Assembly (NCBI RefSeq): GCF_018729455.1
Contig: NZ_JAHHZF010000006.1
Coordinates: 1-64,000, forward strand
Reading direction: 5' to 3'
Length of the DNA stretch: 64,000 bases
Origin: Prosthecodimorpha staleyi
GTDB taxonomy: Bacteria; Pseudomonadota; Alphaproteobacteria; Rhizobiales; Ancalomicrobiaceae
Position numbers and translations under genes: made by a program. The notes under the pieces are model-generated. The model saw only the letters and a list, made by a program, of their open reading frames with translations, was not told the DNA's origin and did no database searches. Below are positions 24,565 to 34,044 of the stretch, piece after piece. The first letter of the stretch is position 1. The number at the start of each line of letters is the position of its first letter.

Positions 24565-25537
24565 GCTCCAGGCCCGCAGCCTGCACGGTCCGTGCGGTCT
24601 CGGCCGCCTCGGCCGCGCAGCATTCGGCGATCGCCTCGTCGAGATGGGCGGCCACGTCGGCGATCTGCTCGCGCAGCCATTGTTGCGCCGGGTCGCGATG
24701 GGTGCGTGGGTGCCAGGCGGCGACTGCCGTGAAGCCGGCCAGATCGACCGGCGGTTCCAGGGCGGCAAAGCCCGGGCCGAAGGCGTGCAGCACCCGGCTC
24801 GGCACGGTCGCGATCAAGTCCGTGCAGGCGAGCAGCGGCGGCGCGACCAGGAAATCCTGGATCGAGACGGTCACGCGCCGGCTGCGCCCGATTGCGGCGA
24901 GTGCATCGTCGACGACGCCGGTGAAGCCGCCGCCGACCGGCGAGACGAGCAGGTGGTCGAGCGCGCAGAAGGTGTCGAGGTCGAGCGGCGCGCGCGCGGC
25001 CGGATGATCCGCCCGTACGACGCAGACGAAGCGCTCCTCCAGGATCGGGCGCGTCTGCCAGTCGCTCTCGATCCACTTGCCGGGCGTGATCAGGACGTCG
25101 ATCTCGCCCTCTGCCATCTGGCGGGCGATGGTCGCGGCGATCGGACGGATCAGCGCGACGCGGGTGCGCGGGGCCGTCTCGGCGATGCGGGCGAGCAGGA
25201 TCACGCCGAACACCGCCTGCATGGAATCCGACGCCGCGATCCGGAAGGTCTCCTCGGCGGTTTCGGGCGCGAAGCCGGTCCGCAAGGCCAGGAGATCGGC
25301 AAGCCCGGCCAGCCGCTCCGTCAGCGGTTCCTGCAGGGCGAGCGCGCGCGCCGACGGGATCATGCCGCGCGGACCGGCGATCAGCAGCGGATCGTCGAAC
25401 ATCTCGCGCAGCCGCGCCAGTTGACCGGACAGGGCCGGCTGGCTGAGCCCGAGCCGGCGGGCGGCGCGGGTGACGTTGCGCTCGGCCAGCAGGGCCTCCA
25501 GCGACACGAGCAGATTCAGATCGAGATTGCGCAGCAC
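24551..25537 (-). CDS. LysR-family regulator (NodD-like subgroup), likely of the molybdenum hydroxylase
   Basis: A 328-residue LysR regulator with the N-terminal helix-turn-helix RNLDLNLLVSLEALLAERNV followed by AARRLGLSQPALSGQLARLR. This Leu-rich opening is typical of the NodD/NahR-like branch that senses aromatic ligands. The effector domain continues to the end. It is divergent from the two-subunit molybdenum hydroxylase across 310 bases and overlaps the globin gene at its 3' end by 14 bases. Control of the hydroxylase by an aromatic or N-heterocyclic substrate is inferred from this layout. Confidence 0.9.
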   Translation of the reverse strand: MLRNLDLNLLVSLEALLAERNVTRAARRLGLSQPALSGQLARLREMFDDPLLIAGPRGMIPSARALALQEPLTERLAGLADLLALRTGFAPETAEETFRIAASDSMQAVFGVILLARIAETAPRTRVALIRPIAATIARQMAEGEIDVLITPGKWIESDWQTRPILEERFVCVVRADHPAARAPLDLDTFCALDHLLVSPVGGGFTGVVDDALAAIGRSRRVTVSIQDFLVAPPLLACTDLIATVPSRVLHAFGPGFAALEPPVDLAGFTAVAAWHPRTHRDPAQQWLREQIADVAAHLDEAIAECCAAEAAETARTVQAAGLEPIRG

Positions 25538-25847
25538 GTCCGCTATCCATCCAACCGATACGAGCTATAGGGACAATCGATTTCCATTATGTCGTAGAAT
25601 TTCGTAGGGTCCAACCTGCAGCGCTGGCGATTTGAATCCAGACCGTCGACGCGCGACCCGACGCGTTTCCCAGATCGGACCCCGGACCGGGGTCCCGGTC
25701 GCAACGCCATATCGGAACCTGCCGGAGCGATGACGCCATGCGCGCGCTCCGGGCGACGGTCGCGCCGCCGCTTTTCTTTCCGGCCGGATCCGGACCGCCT
25801 GCGCGCGGACGGCCCGGCATTCGACACCGCATCATCCGGAGGCGATC
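25538..25847. promoter_or_regulatory. Divergent promoter region, LysR / molybdenum hydroxylase
   Basis: A 310-base non-coding stretch between the LysR gene and the iron-sulfur subunit gene. The part next to LysR (25540-25610) is AT-rich and carries the likely promoter and LysR sites; the rest is GC-rich. I see no clean T-N11-A palindrome. GGAGG at 25838-25842 is the ribosome site of the hydroxylase gene. Confidence 0.4.
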
Positions 25848-26306
25848 ATGCAAGTCCTCACCATCAACGGGCAACGCCGGGAACTCGACGTCGATCCCGA
25901 CATGCCCCTGCTCTGGGCCATCCGCGACGTTCTCGAACTGACCGGCACCAAGTTCGGCTGCGGCCAGGCGCTGTGCGGCGCCTGCACCGTCATGGTCGAC
26001 GGCATGCCGACCCGCTCCTGCCAGACCAGCGTCGGCGACGCGGCCGGCAAGCCGGTCGTGACCATCGAGGGCGTCGACGGCAAGGTCGCCGCCGCCGTGC
26101 AGGCCGCCTGGGTCAAGCTCGACGTGCCGCAATGCGGCTACTGCCAGTCTGGCCAGATCATCTCGGCGGTCGGCCTGCTCAGCCAGAACCGCAAGCCGAA
26201 CGATGACGACATCGACGCGGCCATGTCGGGCAATCTCTGCCGCTGTGCCACCTATCACCGCATTCGTGGCGCGATCCACGAAGCCGCCCGCATGCTGGAG
26301 GCCTGA
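25848..26306 (+). CDS. Molybdenum hydroxylase, [2Fe-2S] subunit (IorA-like)
   Basis: A 152-residue iron-sulfur subunit of the xanthine oxidase family. The N-terminal plant-ferredoxin-type domain carries [10 protein letters not shown] plus a later Cys for the first cluster. The C-terminal four-helix domain carries CGYCQSGQI and CRCATY for the second. It passes electrons from the molybdenum site. GGAGG is well placed before the ATG. The stop lies 2 bases before the large subunit, and no FAD subunit gene follows, which matches two-subunit isoquinoline-1-oxidoreductase or aldehyde-dehydrogenase-type enzymes that give electrons to a cytochrome or quinone chain. Confidence 0.93.
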   Translation: MQVLTINGQRRELDVDPDMPLLWAIRDVLELTGTKFGCGQALCGACTVMVDGMPTRSCQTSVGDAAGKPVVTIEGVDGKVAAAVQAAWVKLDVPQCGYCQSGQIISAVGLLSQNRKPNDDDIDAAMSGNLCRCATYHRIRGAIHEAARMLEA

Positions 26307-26308
26307 TC

Positions 26309-28552
26309 ATGCTGTTCGATCGACTGGGCTCGGCCCCTCGCCTCCTCGACCATGCCACGACCGATGCCGCCGGACCTGGTGTCCCGGACCTGTCGCGCCG
26401 GCGCTTCCTGCTCGCCGCGGCCGCGATCGGCGGCGGTCTCGCCGTCGGCTTCCGGGTGGCGCCCGCCGACGCCGCCGCCACGGCGGCCCCGGCCGCACCG
26501 GCCACCAATCCCTTCGCGGCCTATCTGCGGATTGCGCCGGACAACACGGTGACGGTGTTGTCCGCCCACATGGACATGGGCCAGGGCATCTATCACGGCA
26601 CGGCGACGCTGGTCGCCGAGGAACTCGGTGCGGCCTGGGAGCAGATGCGCGCCGAGGGCGGCTGGGGCGATCCCAAGCTCTACGGCAACCTCGCCTGGGG
26701 CGGGGCGATGCAGGGCACCGGCGGATCGAGCGGCACCTTCTCGTCCTTTGACCGCTACCGGCAGGCGGGTGCTGCGGCGCGCGTGATGCTGGTCGCGGCC
26801 GCCGCCAAGGCCTGGTCGGTTCCCGCCAGCGAGATCAAGGTCGACAAGGGCGTCGTCAGCCACGGCTCCGGCCGCAAGGCGAGCTTCGGCGAACTGGCCG
26901 CAGCCGCCGCCGCGATGCCGGTGCCCGCCGACGTGATCCTGAAGGCGCCGGACGCCTGGACGCTGATCGGCAACGAGACGCTGCCGCGCATCGACAGCCG
27001 CGAGAAGTCGACCGGCCGGCAGGACTTCACCATCGACGTGAAGCTTCCGGGCCTCCTGACCGCCGTGATGATCCACCCGCCACTGTTCGGCGCCAAGGTG
27101 AAGAGCTTCGACGCCGCCAAGGCCAAGGCCATCAAGGGCGTCGTCGACGTGGTCGCGATCCATCGCGGCGTGGCCGTCGTCGCCGACACGATGTGGTCGG
27201 CGCTGAAGGGCCGCGAGGCGGTGACGGTGGTCTGGGACGAGACCGGCGCGGAGACGCGCTCCACCGCCGAGATCATGGCGACCTATCGCGAGCTCGCCGC
27301 CAAGCCGGGCGCGACCGTGGCCGAGAACCACGGCGATATCGACGGCGCCTTCGCGGGTGCCGCCCAGGTGATCGAGGCGCGCTACGAGTTCCCGTATCTC
27401 GCCCATGCCGCGCTCGAACCGCTCAACGCGGTCGCCCGCCGCAATGCCGACGGCACCATCGAGATCTGGGGCGGCCACCAGATGCCCGACCTCTACCAGA
27501 TGATCGCCGCCAAGGTCGCCGACACCACCCCCGACAAGATCGTGCTGCATGTCATGAAGACCGGCGGCGGCTTCGGCCGGCGCGCGGTGTTCGATGCCGA
27601 CGTGGTCTCTGAAGCGGTGGCGGTCGGCCGGGCGATCGGCTGGAAGGCGCCGGTCAAGGTGCAGTGGACGCGCGAGGACGACATGCGCGGCGGGCGCTAC
27701 CGCCCGGCCTATGTCCATGCGCTGAAGGCCGGCCTCGACAAGGACGGGCGCATCGTCGCCTGGACGAACCGTGTCGTCGGCCAGTCGATCATGAAGGGCA
27801 CGGCCTTCGAGGCCATGGTCACCAACGGCGTCGACCCGACCTCGGTCGAGGGCTCGGCGCACCTGCCCTATGCGATGCCCAACCGGCGCGTGGAGCTGAC
27901 CACCACGGATGTCGGCGTGCCGGTGCTGTGGTGGCGCGCGGTCGGCTCGACCCACACCGCCTACGCGGTCGAGACCTTCCTCGACGAATTGGCGGCCGCC
28001 GCCGGCCGGGATCCGGTCGAATTCCGGCTCGACATGCTGCAGGGCAGCCCGCGCCATGCCGCGGTCCTGAAGATGGCGGCCGAGAAGGCCGGCTGGGGCG
28101 CGCGCCTCCCGGCGGGCCGCTTCCGCGGCGTCGCGGTCGCCGAGAGCTTCGGCACGGTGGTCGCGCAGGTGGCGGAACTGAGCCTCGGCAAGGCCGGCGC
28201 GATCAAGGTCGAGCGGGTCGTCTGCGCCGTCGATTGCGGCACGGCCGTCAACCCGGACATGATCCGCGCCCAGATGGAGGGCGGCATCGGCTTCGGCCTC
28301 GGCGCGATCCTGAAGTCGAAGCTGACCCTCGACAAGGGCCGGGTCGTCGAAGGCAATTTCGACGGCTACGAGGTGCTGCGCATCGAGGACATGCCGAAGG
28401 TCGAGGTCCATATCCTCGCCTCGAACGCCAAGCCGACCGGCGTCGGCGAGCCCGGCGTGCCGCCGATCGGCCCGGCGGTCGCCAATGCCTACGCCAAGGC
28501 GACCGGCAAGCGCATCCGCGCCCTGCCCTTCGCCCAGAGCCTGAACACATGA
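26309..28552 (+). CDS. Molybdenum hydroxylase, molybdopterin-binding subunit (IorB-like)
   Basis: A 747-residue catalytic subunit. [16 protein letters not shown] near residues 30-45 is a twin-arginine signal, so the complex probably works in the periplasm, a feature of the IorB/CoxL-like aldehyde and isoquinoline group. Active-site stretches are [26 protein letters not shown], and [18 protein letters not shown] near the C-terminus with the conserved catalytic Glu (about residue 714). It hydroxylates N-heterocycles or aldehydes using water. It follows the iron-sulfur subunit by 2 bases. A near-perfect hairpin ends the unit. Confidence 0.93.
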   Translation: MLFDRLGSAPRLLDHATTDAAGPGVPDLSRRRFLLAAAAIGGGLAVGFRVAPADAAATAAPAAPATNPFAAYLRIAPDNTVTVLSAHMDMGQGIYHGTATLVAEELGAAWEQMRAEGGWGDPKLYGNLAWGGAMQGTGGSSGTFSSFDRYRQAGAAARVMLVAAAAKAWSVPASEIKVDKGVVSHGSGRKASFGELAAAAAAMPVPADVILKAPDAWTLIGNETLPRIDSREKSTGRQDFTIDVKLPGLLTAVMIHPPLFGAKVKSFDAAKAKAIKGVVDVVAIHRGVAVVADTMWSALKGREAVTVVWDETGAETRSTAEIMATYRELAAKPGATVAENHGDIDGAFAGAAQVIEARYEFPYLAHAALEPLNAVARRNADGTIEIWGGHQMPDLYQMIAAKVADTTPDKIVLHVMKTGGGFGRRAVFDADVVSEAVAVGRAIGWKAPVKVQWTREDDMRGGRYRPAYVHALKAGLDKDGRIVAWTNRVVGQSIMKGTAFEAMVTNGVDPTSVEGSAHLPYAMPNRRVELTTTDVGVPVLWWRAVGSTHTAYAVETFLDELAAAAGRDPVEFRLDMLQGSPRHAAVLKMAAEKAGWGARLPAGRFRGVAVAESFGTVVAQVAELSLGKAGAIKVERVVCAVDCGTAVNPDMIRAQMEGGIGFGLGAILKSKLTLDKGRVVEGNFDGYEVLRIEDMPKVEVHILASNAKPTGVGEPGVPPIGPAVANAYAKATGKRIRALPFAQSLNT

Positions 28553-28557
28553 TCGAA

Positions 28558-28596
28558 GCCTGCGGGGGCGGGCGGCACATGCCCGCTCCCGCAGGC
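28558..28596 (+). terminator. Hairpin ending the molybdenum hydroxylase operon
   Basis: Two 16-base arms (28558-28573 and 28581-28596) pair at 15 positions around a GGCACAT loop, 5 bases after the stop codon. There is no T-run; the strength and position make a terminator likely. Confidence 0.65.
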
Positions 28597-28706
28597 CCGC
28601 CGAAGCGAACGGCTCGCCTCATTCCGATCCCACGTCCCGCGCGACCACCGGGCGTGGGATCGTCTTCGAGCGACGGGGCCGACGGCTGAAGGGTTGACCG
28701 AATCGT

Positions 28707-29459
28707 TTAGGCGGCCGCGATCTGGTCGACCAGAAATTCGGAATAATAGTTGAGCAGGGCATCGGCGAATTCGCGGTCGGTCACACGCCGGCGCTGGCGC
28801 GTGAACGGCAACGCGGCTTCCATCTCGGCCGCGGAGGAATAGCGGGCATAGTCCTGGTCGACGATGACGTGAAATTCGGTCGGCTGGCCGAGCGCGAAGA
28901 CATAGCCGTCCTCGATCTGGAACACCGTGCCGGCCGCGACCTGCGCAACCGCCTCCTCCACCGAGGCGAGCGGGGTCTCGGCGCAGATCTTCATGACAAT
29001 CAGGGGCAGCATGCCGCGGTCGTTGACCGCCAGATAGTCGCGCGCGAGGCGGTCCAATGCCGGTTGGCCGTAGGGGCGCACCTGCTCGTAAGCCTCCTGC
29101 ACCTCCGGGTCATATTCGAGCAGGACCTGCCATTTCCGTCGGTCGTAATCGGCCTGGTCGGTCGCCTCCGGCGAAGTCGTGCGCGCGGCCGCACCCGACA
29201 ATTCGACGAATTCCTCGCGGAAAAGCACGTAGACGGCCCAAGCCGCCGTCACCACCCAGACGACCACGATGGCAACAATACCACCGAACAGCGAGCCGAC
29301 ACTCAAGGCGAGGCAAACAACACCGCTGGCAATCTTGCCGCGCAGCATCAAAGCCAGCCACGGCAAAATAATTGCCAGTACTATCATTGCGCCGACCCCA
29401 CCCATCAATGGCGGTTTATAAAAATAACGAAAATTTAAGTCAATCAAGAAGGATCGCAT
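28707..29459 (-). CDS. Membrane protein of unknown function
   Basis: A 250-residue protein I do not recognise. The first 80 residues hold two long hydrophobic segments (about 20-40 and 45-75, the latter SLFGGIVAIVVVWVVTAAW). The remaining 170 form an acidic soluble domain with DYDRRKWQVLLEYDPEVQ and FADALLNYYSEFL. This fits an inner-membrane anchor with a cytoplasmic domain. The 5' end and the promoter are markedly AT-rich compared with all neighbours, a possible sign of separate origin. It stands alone between the molybdenum hydroxylase and the KdpE gene. Confidence 0.7.
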   Translation of the reverse strand: MRSFLIDLNFRYFYKPPLMGGVGAMIVLAIILPWLALMLRGKIASGVVCLALSVGSLFGGIVAIVVVWVVTAAWAVYVLFREEFVELSGAAARTTSPEATDQADYDRRKWQVLLEYDPEVQEAYEQVRPYGQPALDRLARDYLAVNDRGMLPLIVMKICAETPLASVEEAVAQVAAGTVFQIEDGYVFALGQPTEFHVIVDQDYARYSSAAEMEAALPFTRQRRRVTDREFADALLNYYSEFLVDQIAAA

Positions 29460-29470
29460 TAAGGATTTCG

Positions 29471-29502
29471 TAATTTCAGGTTTCCATAATTATCTGAAAT
29501 TA
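29471..29502. promoter_or_regulatory. 9-bp inverted repeat in an AT-rich promoter
   Basis: TAATTTCAG (29471-29479) and CTGAAATTA (29494-29502) are exact reverse complements 14 bases apart. They lie just upstream of the unknown membrane protein in a 130-base AT-rich patch that also contains a TATAAT sequence on the minus strand. It is a candidate operator or promoter element. Confidence 0.45.
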
Positions 29503-29590
29503 TAGTTTATTTCCGTTTTGCATTTTAGACATTGACCAATGCTCGTCGACGCCCCCTCCCAGAATCTTCGGCCGCCGCCGCGAAGCCGCG

Positions 29591-30292
29591 TCAGCCCTCC
29601 TCCGTGTCGGCCAGACGGTAGCCGACACCCGGTTCGGTCAGGATCAGGGTCGGCATCGCCGGATCTGCCTCCAGCTTCGCGCGAAGCTGCCCGACGAAGA
29701 CCCTGAGATACTGGGTATCTTCGCCGTGGCCCGGCCCCCAGACCCTGGTCAGGATGGTCCGGTGCGGCAGGACGCGGCCGGCATGGGCGGCGAGCAGGGC
29801 CAGAAGGTCGAATTCCTTCGGGGTCAGCTTCACCGGCTCCCCGGCCAGGCTCACGCGATGCGCCGGCCCGTCGATCACCAGGGCACCGACCCGCAGGACA
29901 TCCGGCGCCGCCGCATCGCGCCGCCGCCCGCGCAGGGCGGCGCGGACGCGCGCCAGCAGTTCGCCGATGCCGAACGGCTTCGCGACATAGTCGTCGGCCC
30001 CGAGATCCAATGCCGCGATCTTCTCCGCCTCGATATCGCGCGCCGAGAGCACGATGACCGGCACGTCCGAGCGACGGCGCAGGTCGGCGATCAGCACCTT
30101 GCCGTCACGATCGGGCAGCCCGAGATCGAGCACGATCAGGTCGGGATCGATGGCGGCAGCCAGCTTCTCGGCCTCCGCGACGCTGCCGGCCTCGTCGACC
30201 CGATAGCCGGCCGCCGTCAGACCGAGCCGCAAGAAGCGGCGGATCTGCGGCTCGTCGTCGACGATCAGGATGCGGGCGGTCGGAGTGGTCAT
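29591..30292 (-). CDS. kdpE: Response regulator, KdpE-like
   Basis: A 233-residue OmpR-class regulator. The receiver has acidic residues in VDDEP, the phosphorylated Asp56 in VLDLGLPD, SARD and the switch Lys in AKPFG. A winged-helix DNA-binding domain follows, with LTPKEFDLLALLAAHAGRV and GYRL at the end. The sequence pattern throughout is that of KdpE, which controls potassium uptake genes. It overlaps the kinase gene by four bases (ATGA). No kdpFABC lies in the window, and the divergent neighbour is the Kup transporter, so its targets may differ from the classical ones. Confidence 0.88.
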   Translation of the reverse strand: MTTPTARILIVDDEPQIRRFLRLGLTAAGYRVDEAGSVAEAEKLAAAIDPDLIVLDLGLPDRDGKVLIADLRRRSDVPVIVLSARDIEAEKIAALDLGADDYVAKPFGIGELLARVRAALRGRRRDAAAPDVLRVGALVIDGPAHRVSLAGEPVKLTPKEFDLLALLAAHAGRVLPHRTILTRVWGPGHGEDTQYLRVFVGQLRAKLEADPAMPTLILTEPGVGYRLADTEEG

Positions 30293-31782
30293 GGCTTGGC
30301 TCCTTCCACCGGAAGCATCACGCTCAGGCGCGCCCCGCCACCCGGGGCCTCGCCGGCGACGATCGTTCCGCCGAGCGCGGTGACGATGCCGCGGCAGACG
30401 GCGAGGCCGAGCCCGGTGCCGGACCCCGCGGTACCGGACGAAACCCGGAACGGCTCGAAGATCCGCTCCCGGTCCGCCGCCGGGATGCCCGGCCCCCGGT
30501 CGCACACCGCCATCTCGACGCCCTCCGGCCGGGCCGCGAGCTCGACCGCGATCGGCGCCGCCGGCGGCGAGAACTTGACGGCATTCTCGATCAGGTTGAA
30601 CAGCACCTGTTCCAGCAGCGCCGGATCGGCGGAGACGAGCGGGACGCCGGACGCCGGCAGGATCAGGCGGAAATCTCCGCCGGGGAAGCTGCGCCGCGCC
30701 CGATGCACCACGCTGGCCGCGAGATCGGCGAGATCGACCGGCTCGCGGCGCGGCTCCAGTCCCGCCTCGATGCGGGTCATGTCGAGCAGGTTGGCGACGA
30801 AGCGGGCGAGCCGCCGCGTCTCCGCCTCGATCGCCTCCAGAAGCTCGTCGCGCGCCTGCGGCGGCATCCGGTCGCCGAGTTCGCGCAGCGACGTGACCGC
30901 GCCGAGGATCGAGGCGAGCGGCGTGCGCAGGTCGTGGGAGATCGAGGAGACCAGCGCCGCCCGGAAGCGCTCGCGCTCCGCGGTCGCCCGCGCCTCGGCA
31001 GCGGCGGCCTCGGAGTGCAGGCGGTCGAGCGCGCCAGCCGCCTGGGCGAGCACCGCGGCGGCGACCCGCGCCCCCTCCTCGGCGATCGGACGGCCGGCCG
31101 GTCCGGCGAAGCCCACCGCAAGACGTTCCTCGCCGGTCTCGAACGGCCGGAACTCGAACCGCGCGCCGGGCCAGCCGGCAGCCGGACGGGGCGCCTCGGC
31201 GCCGAGCCGGATGACGCGTTCGGCGGCGGCCTCGTCCTCCGGATCCGGCCGGATCGCCGCCGGTGCCGCAGCGACCGTCGTCAGGCCCTGCCCGCGCCGG
31301 GCCAGCACCAGGGCGGAGCCTTCCAGCGAGCCGGCGAGCGTATCGGCCATGGCCGCCAGCACGTCGTCCGGCCCGTCGGCCCGGCCGAGGCGGTTCGAGA
31401 AGGCGGCCAGCGCCTCCAGGACCGCCGCGCGCCGTCGCGCCGCCTCGGCCTCCTCCTTCAATCGCCCGGCGAGGCTCCCGGTCAGCAGGCCGGCGAAGAG
31501 CAGCAGCGCCAGGGTCAGCGTGTCGCGGCCTTCCGCCACGGAGAAGGTGAAGCGCGGCTCGACGAAGACGAAGTTGAAGGCCAGGAAGCCGAGGATGGCG
31601 GCGACCAGTCCGGCCATGACGCCGGACAGGACCGCGGCGATCAGGACCGCGACCGTGAACAGTAGCAGCAGCGTCGCCTCGGGCAGCACCGTCCGCAGCG
31701 CCAGCCCGGCCAGCACGGCGCCGGCGACCGCCGCGACGGCGATCGGCGCGGTTCCGGCAATCGGGCGCAGTCCTCTGGCCAT
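30289..31782 (-). CDS. KdpD-like sensor kinase lacking the N-terminal KdpD and USP domains
   Basis: A 497-residue histidine kinase. The first 110 residues contain four hydrophobic helices including FLAFNFVFVEPRFTFSV, the DUF4118 membrane module of KdpD. A GAF-like region follows, then the HisKA site SISHDLRTPLASIL (His about 280). The ATPase domain carries NLIENAVKFSPP, DRGPGIP and GTGLGLAVCRG. Full KdpD is about 890 residues with an ATP-binding KdpD domain and a universal-stress domain before DUF4118; both are missing here and no trace lies upstream. The start at ATG 31782 fits directly before the first helix. Confidence 0.88.
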   Translation of the reverse strand: MARGLRPIAGTAPIAVAAVAGAVLAGLALRTVLPEATLLLLFTVAVLIAAVLSGVMAGLVAAILGFLAFNFVFVEPRFTFSVAEGRDTLTLALLLFAGLLTGSLAGRLKEEAEAARRRAAVLEALAAFSNRLGRADGPDDVLAAMADTLAGSLEGSALVLARRGQGLTTVAAAPAAIRPDPEDEAAAERVIRLGAEAPRPAAGWPGARFEFRPFETGEERLAVGFAGPAGRPIAEEGARVAAAVLAQAAGALDRLHSEAAAAEARATAERERFRAALVSSISHDLRTPLASILGAVTSLRELGDRMPPQARDELLEAIEAETRRLARFVANLLDMTRIEAGLEPRREPVDLADLAASVVHRARRSFPGGDFRLILPASGVPLVSADPALLEQVLFNLIENAVKFSPPAAPIAVELAARPEGVEMAVCDRGPGIPAADRERIFEPFRVSSGTAGSGTGLGLAVCRGIVTALGGTIVAGEAPGGGARLSVMLPVEGAKP

Positions 31783-31975
31783 GGTGCTCCTGAAGGGTTC
31801 GTCCCTCTCGTCTAAAGATTTTCCGGGTCGAGCGGAAGGCGCAGCGCCCGCCGTGCCGCGCCGGCGCACGGCGACGGTCGCCGCGTGCGCGCCCGGCCAT
31901 CGCTCGAGGGGCGGACGGAAAGCCGGGCACGCCCGTCGGGAGCGATGCGATCGCGCCGGCCCCGATCTTTACGGG

Positions 31976-32017
31976 TTCCTTATGCCCGCAGACCCGAACC
32001 CGCATCGCTTCCTTATG
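31976..32017. promoter_or_regulatory. Phased direct repeat upstream of kup
   Basis: TTCCTTATG occurs at 31976-31984 and again at 32009-32017, 33 bases apart, about three helical turns. A TTTAC lies just before the first copy. The repeats sit 47-88 bases before the kup start, in the divergent region shared with the kinase. A response-regulator binding site is a reasonable guess. Confidence 0.4.
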
Positions 32018-32063
32018 GCCCGTAGCGCATCTCCGGATGGATCATCGATCCAGGACCGCATCC

Positions 32064-33992
32064 ATGTCGACCACGGAAAACAATCAGTCCCAGCCGGCGA
32101 CGGTGCCCGACGCCCCAGCCGCGGAGGCCCACGCCCATCCGGGCTTCCTCGCGCTGATGCTCGGCTCGATCGGCGTCGTCTACGGCGACATCGGCACCAG
32201 CCCGCTCTATGCCCTGCGCGAGGCGGTGGTTGCCGGCTCGGCCGGCGGCGCGCCGGTGCGCGACACCGTGCTGGGGATCCTGTCGCTGATCATCTGGGCG
32301 CTGACCATCGTGGTGACGCTCAAATATGTCGTCATCCTGCTTCGGGCCGACAACGAGGGCGAAGGCGGCACGCTCTCGCTGCTGGCGCTCGCCCAGCGCG
32401 CCATGGGCAAGCCGAGCCGGCTGGTACTGGCCTTCGGCATCGTCGGCGCCGGCCTCTTCTTCGGCGACGCGCTGATCACCCCGGCCATCTCGGTGCTCTC
32501 CGCCGTGGAGGGGCTGAAGCTGGTCACCGCGGCCTTCGACCCCTATGTCCTGCCGCTGACCATCGCGATCATCATCGCCCTGTTCCTGATCCAGAGCCGC
32601 GGCACGGCGGCGGTGGCCGGCTGGTTCGGCCCGATCACGCTGGTCTGGTTCGTCCTGCTGGCGGTCGGCGGCGCGCGGCACATCGCCGACGATCCCGGCA
32701 TCCTGGCCGCCTTCGATCCGCGCCGCGCGGTCGCCTACCTGATCCATGGCGGCGCGACCGGCTTCTATGTGCTCGGCGCGGTCTTCCTGGCCGTCACCGG
32801 CGCGGAGGCGCTCTATGCCGATCTCGGCCATTTCGGCCGCCGGCCGATCCAGACCGCCTGGATCGTGGTCGCCTTCCCGTGTCTGGCGCTGAACTATCTC
32901 GGTCAGGGCGCGCTGATCCTGGCCGAGCCCGATGCGCTCGAGAACCCGTTCTTCCGGCTCTATCCGGACTGGGCGCTGATCCCGGTCGTGATCCTGGCGA
33001 CCGCGGCAACCATCATTGCCTCGCAGGCGGTGATCACCGGCGCCTTCTCGCTGACCCGGCAGGCGATCCAGCTGAAGCTCTTGCCGCGCATGGAGGTGCT
33101 GCACACCTCCGAATCCCATGCTGGCCAGATCTACCTGCCGCAGGTCAACGCCTTCCTGCTGGTCGGCGTGATCGTGCTCTGCCTGCTGTTCGGCTCGTCG
33201 AGCCGGCTCGCCACCGCCTATGGCATCGCCGTGACCGGCACCATGGTGGTGACCGCCTCGCTCGCCATCGTGGTCGCCTGGAAGCACTGGCGCTGGCCGC
33301 TCGCCGCTGCTGTCCTGCTGATGGCTCCGTTCCTGGCGATCGACTTCATCTTCATGGCCGCCAACCTGCTGAAGGTGGTCGAGGGCGGCTACGTCTCGCT
33401 GACCGTGGCGGCGATCATGTTCGCCGTCATGGCCACCTGGGTGCGCGGCACCGACATCATCGCCGCCAAGGCGCGGCGCGACGACGTGCCGCTCGACCTG
33501 CTGCTCGGCCAGCTCGACCGCAAGACGACCATGCCGATCGTGCCCGGCACCGCGGTCTTCTTGACCGCCGAGAAGGACCTCGCCCCGGTCTCGCTGCTGC
33601 ACAGCCTGAAGCATTACAAGGCGCTGCACGAGAAGAACGTCATCCTGACGATCGCGGTCGCCGGCAAGCCGCGCGTGCCGGAGAGCGAGCGCGTGCGCCT
33701 GGAACCGCTCGTCGGCCGCTTCAGCCGGGTCACGATGACGTTCGGCTATATGGAGGAGCCGAACGTCCCCGCCGCGCTGGCGCTCTGCCGCAAGGCGGGC
33801 TGGAAGCCGGACATCATGGCGACCTCGTTCTTCCTGTCGCGCCGCTCGATCCGGCCGGCCGCACGCAGCGAGATGCCGCGCTGGCAGGACCATCTCTTCA
33901 TCCTGCTCGCCCGCAACGCCGCCAATGCGACCGACTATTTCCGCATCCCGACCGGCCGCGTCGTCGAGATCGGCACGCAGGTGCTGATCTGA
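32064..33992 (+). CDS. kup: Low-affinity potassium transporter Kup
   Basis: A 642-residue potassium uptake protein of the KUP/HAK/KT family. It has about 12 transmembrane helices in the first 460 residues and a soluble C-terminal domain. The hallmark [18 protein letters not shown] occurs near residues 34-52, with [14 protein letters not shown] and [19 protein letters not shown] after it. It brings potassium in with protons. I chose the ATG at 32064, where the hydrophilic N-terminus leads into helix 1. It is divergent from the KdpD/KdpE-like pair across 281 bases and ends at a convergent hairpin. Confidence 0.95.
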   Translation: MSTTENNQSQPATVPDAPAAEAHAHPGFLALMLGSIGVVYGDIGTSPLYALREAVVAGSAGGAPVRDTVLGILSLIIWALTIVVTLKYVVILLRADNEGEGGTLSLLALAQRAMGKPSRLVLAFGIVGAGLFFGDALITPAISVLSAVEGLKLVTAAFDPYVLPLTIAIIIALFLIQSRGTAAVAGWFGPITLVWFVLLAVGGARHIADDPGILAAFDPRRAVAYLIHGGATGFYVLGAVFLAVTGAEALYADLGHFGRRPIQTAWIVVAFPCLALNYLGQGALILAEPDALENPFFRLYPDWALIPVVILATAATIIASQAVITGAFSLTRQAIQLKLLPRMEVLHTSESHAGQIYLPQVNAFLLVGVIVLCLLFGSSSRLATAYGIAVTGTMVVTASLAIVVAWKHWRWPLAAAVLLMAPFLAIDFIFMAANLLKVVEGGYVSLTVAAIMFAVMATWVRGTDIIAAKARRDDVPLDLLLGQLDRKTTMPIVPGTAVFLTAEKDLAPVSLLHSLKHYKALHEKNVILTIAVAGKPRVPESERVRLEPLVGRFSRVTMTFGYMEEPNVPAALALCRKAGWKPDIMATSFFLSRRSIRPAARSEMPRWQDHLFILLARNAANATDYFRIPTGRVVEIGTQVLI

Positions 33993-34001
33993 CGGTACGC
34001 A

Positions 34002-34026
34002 CCCGCGCGGCGGCAGGCCGCGCGGG
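34002..34026. terminator. Convergent hairpin between kup and the monooxygenase gene
   Basis: CCCGCGCGGC (34002-34011) pairs perfectly with GCCGCGCGGG (34017-34026) around a 5-base loop between two convergent stop codons. No T-run is seen. Confidence 0.6.
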
Positions 34027-34044
34027 CGCCCGGCCCCAGTGCTC

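Noticed and set aside
26255-28411. A 718-codon minus-strand frame
   Set aside because: Antisense to the molybdenum hydroxylase genes, which are well supported by motifs; no family pattern in the reverse frame.
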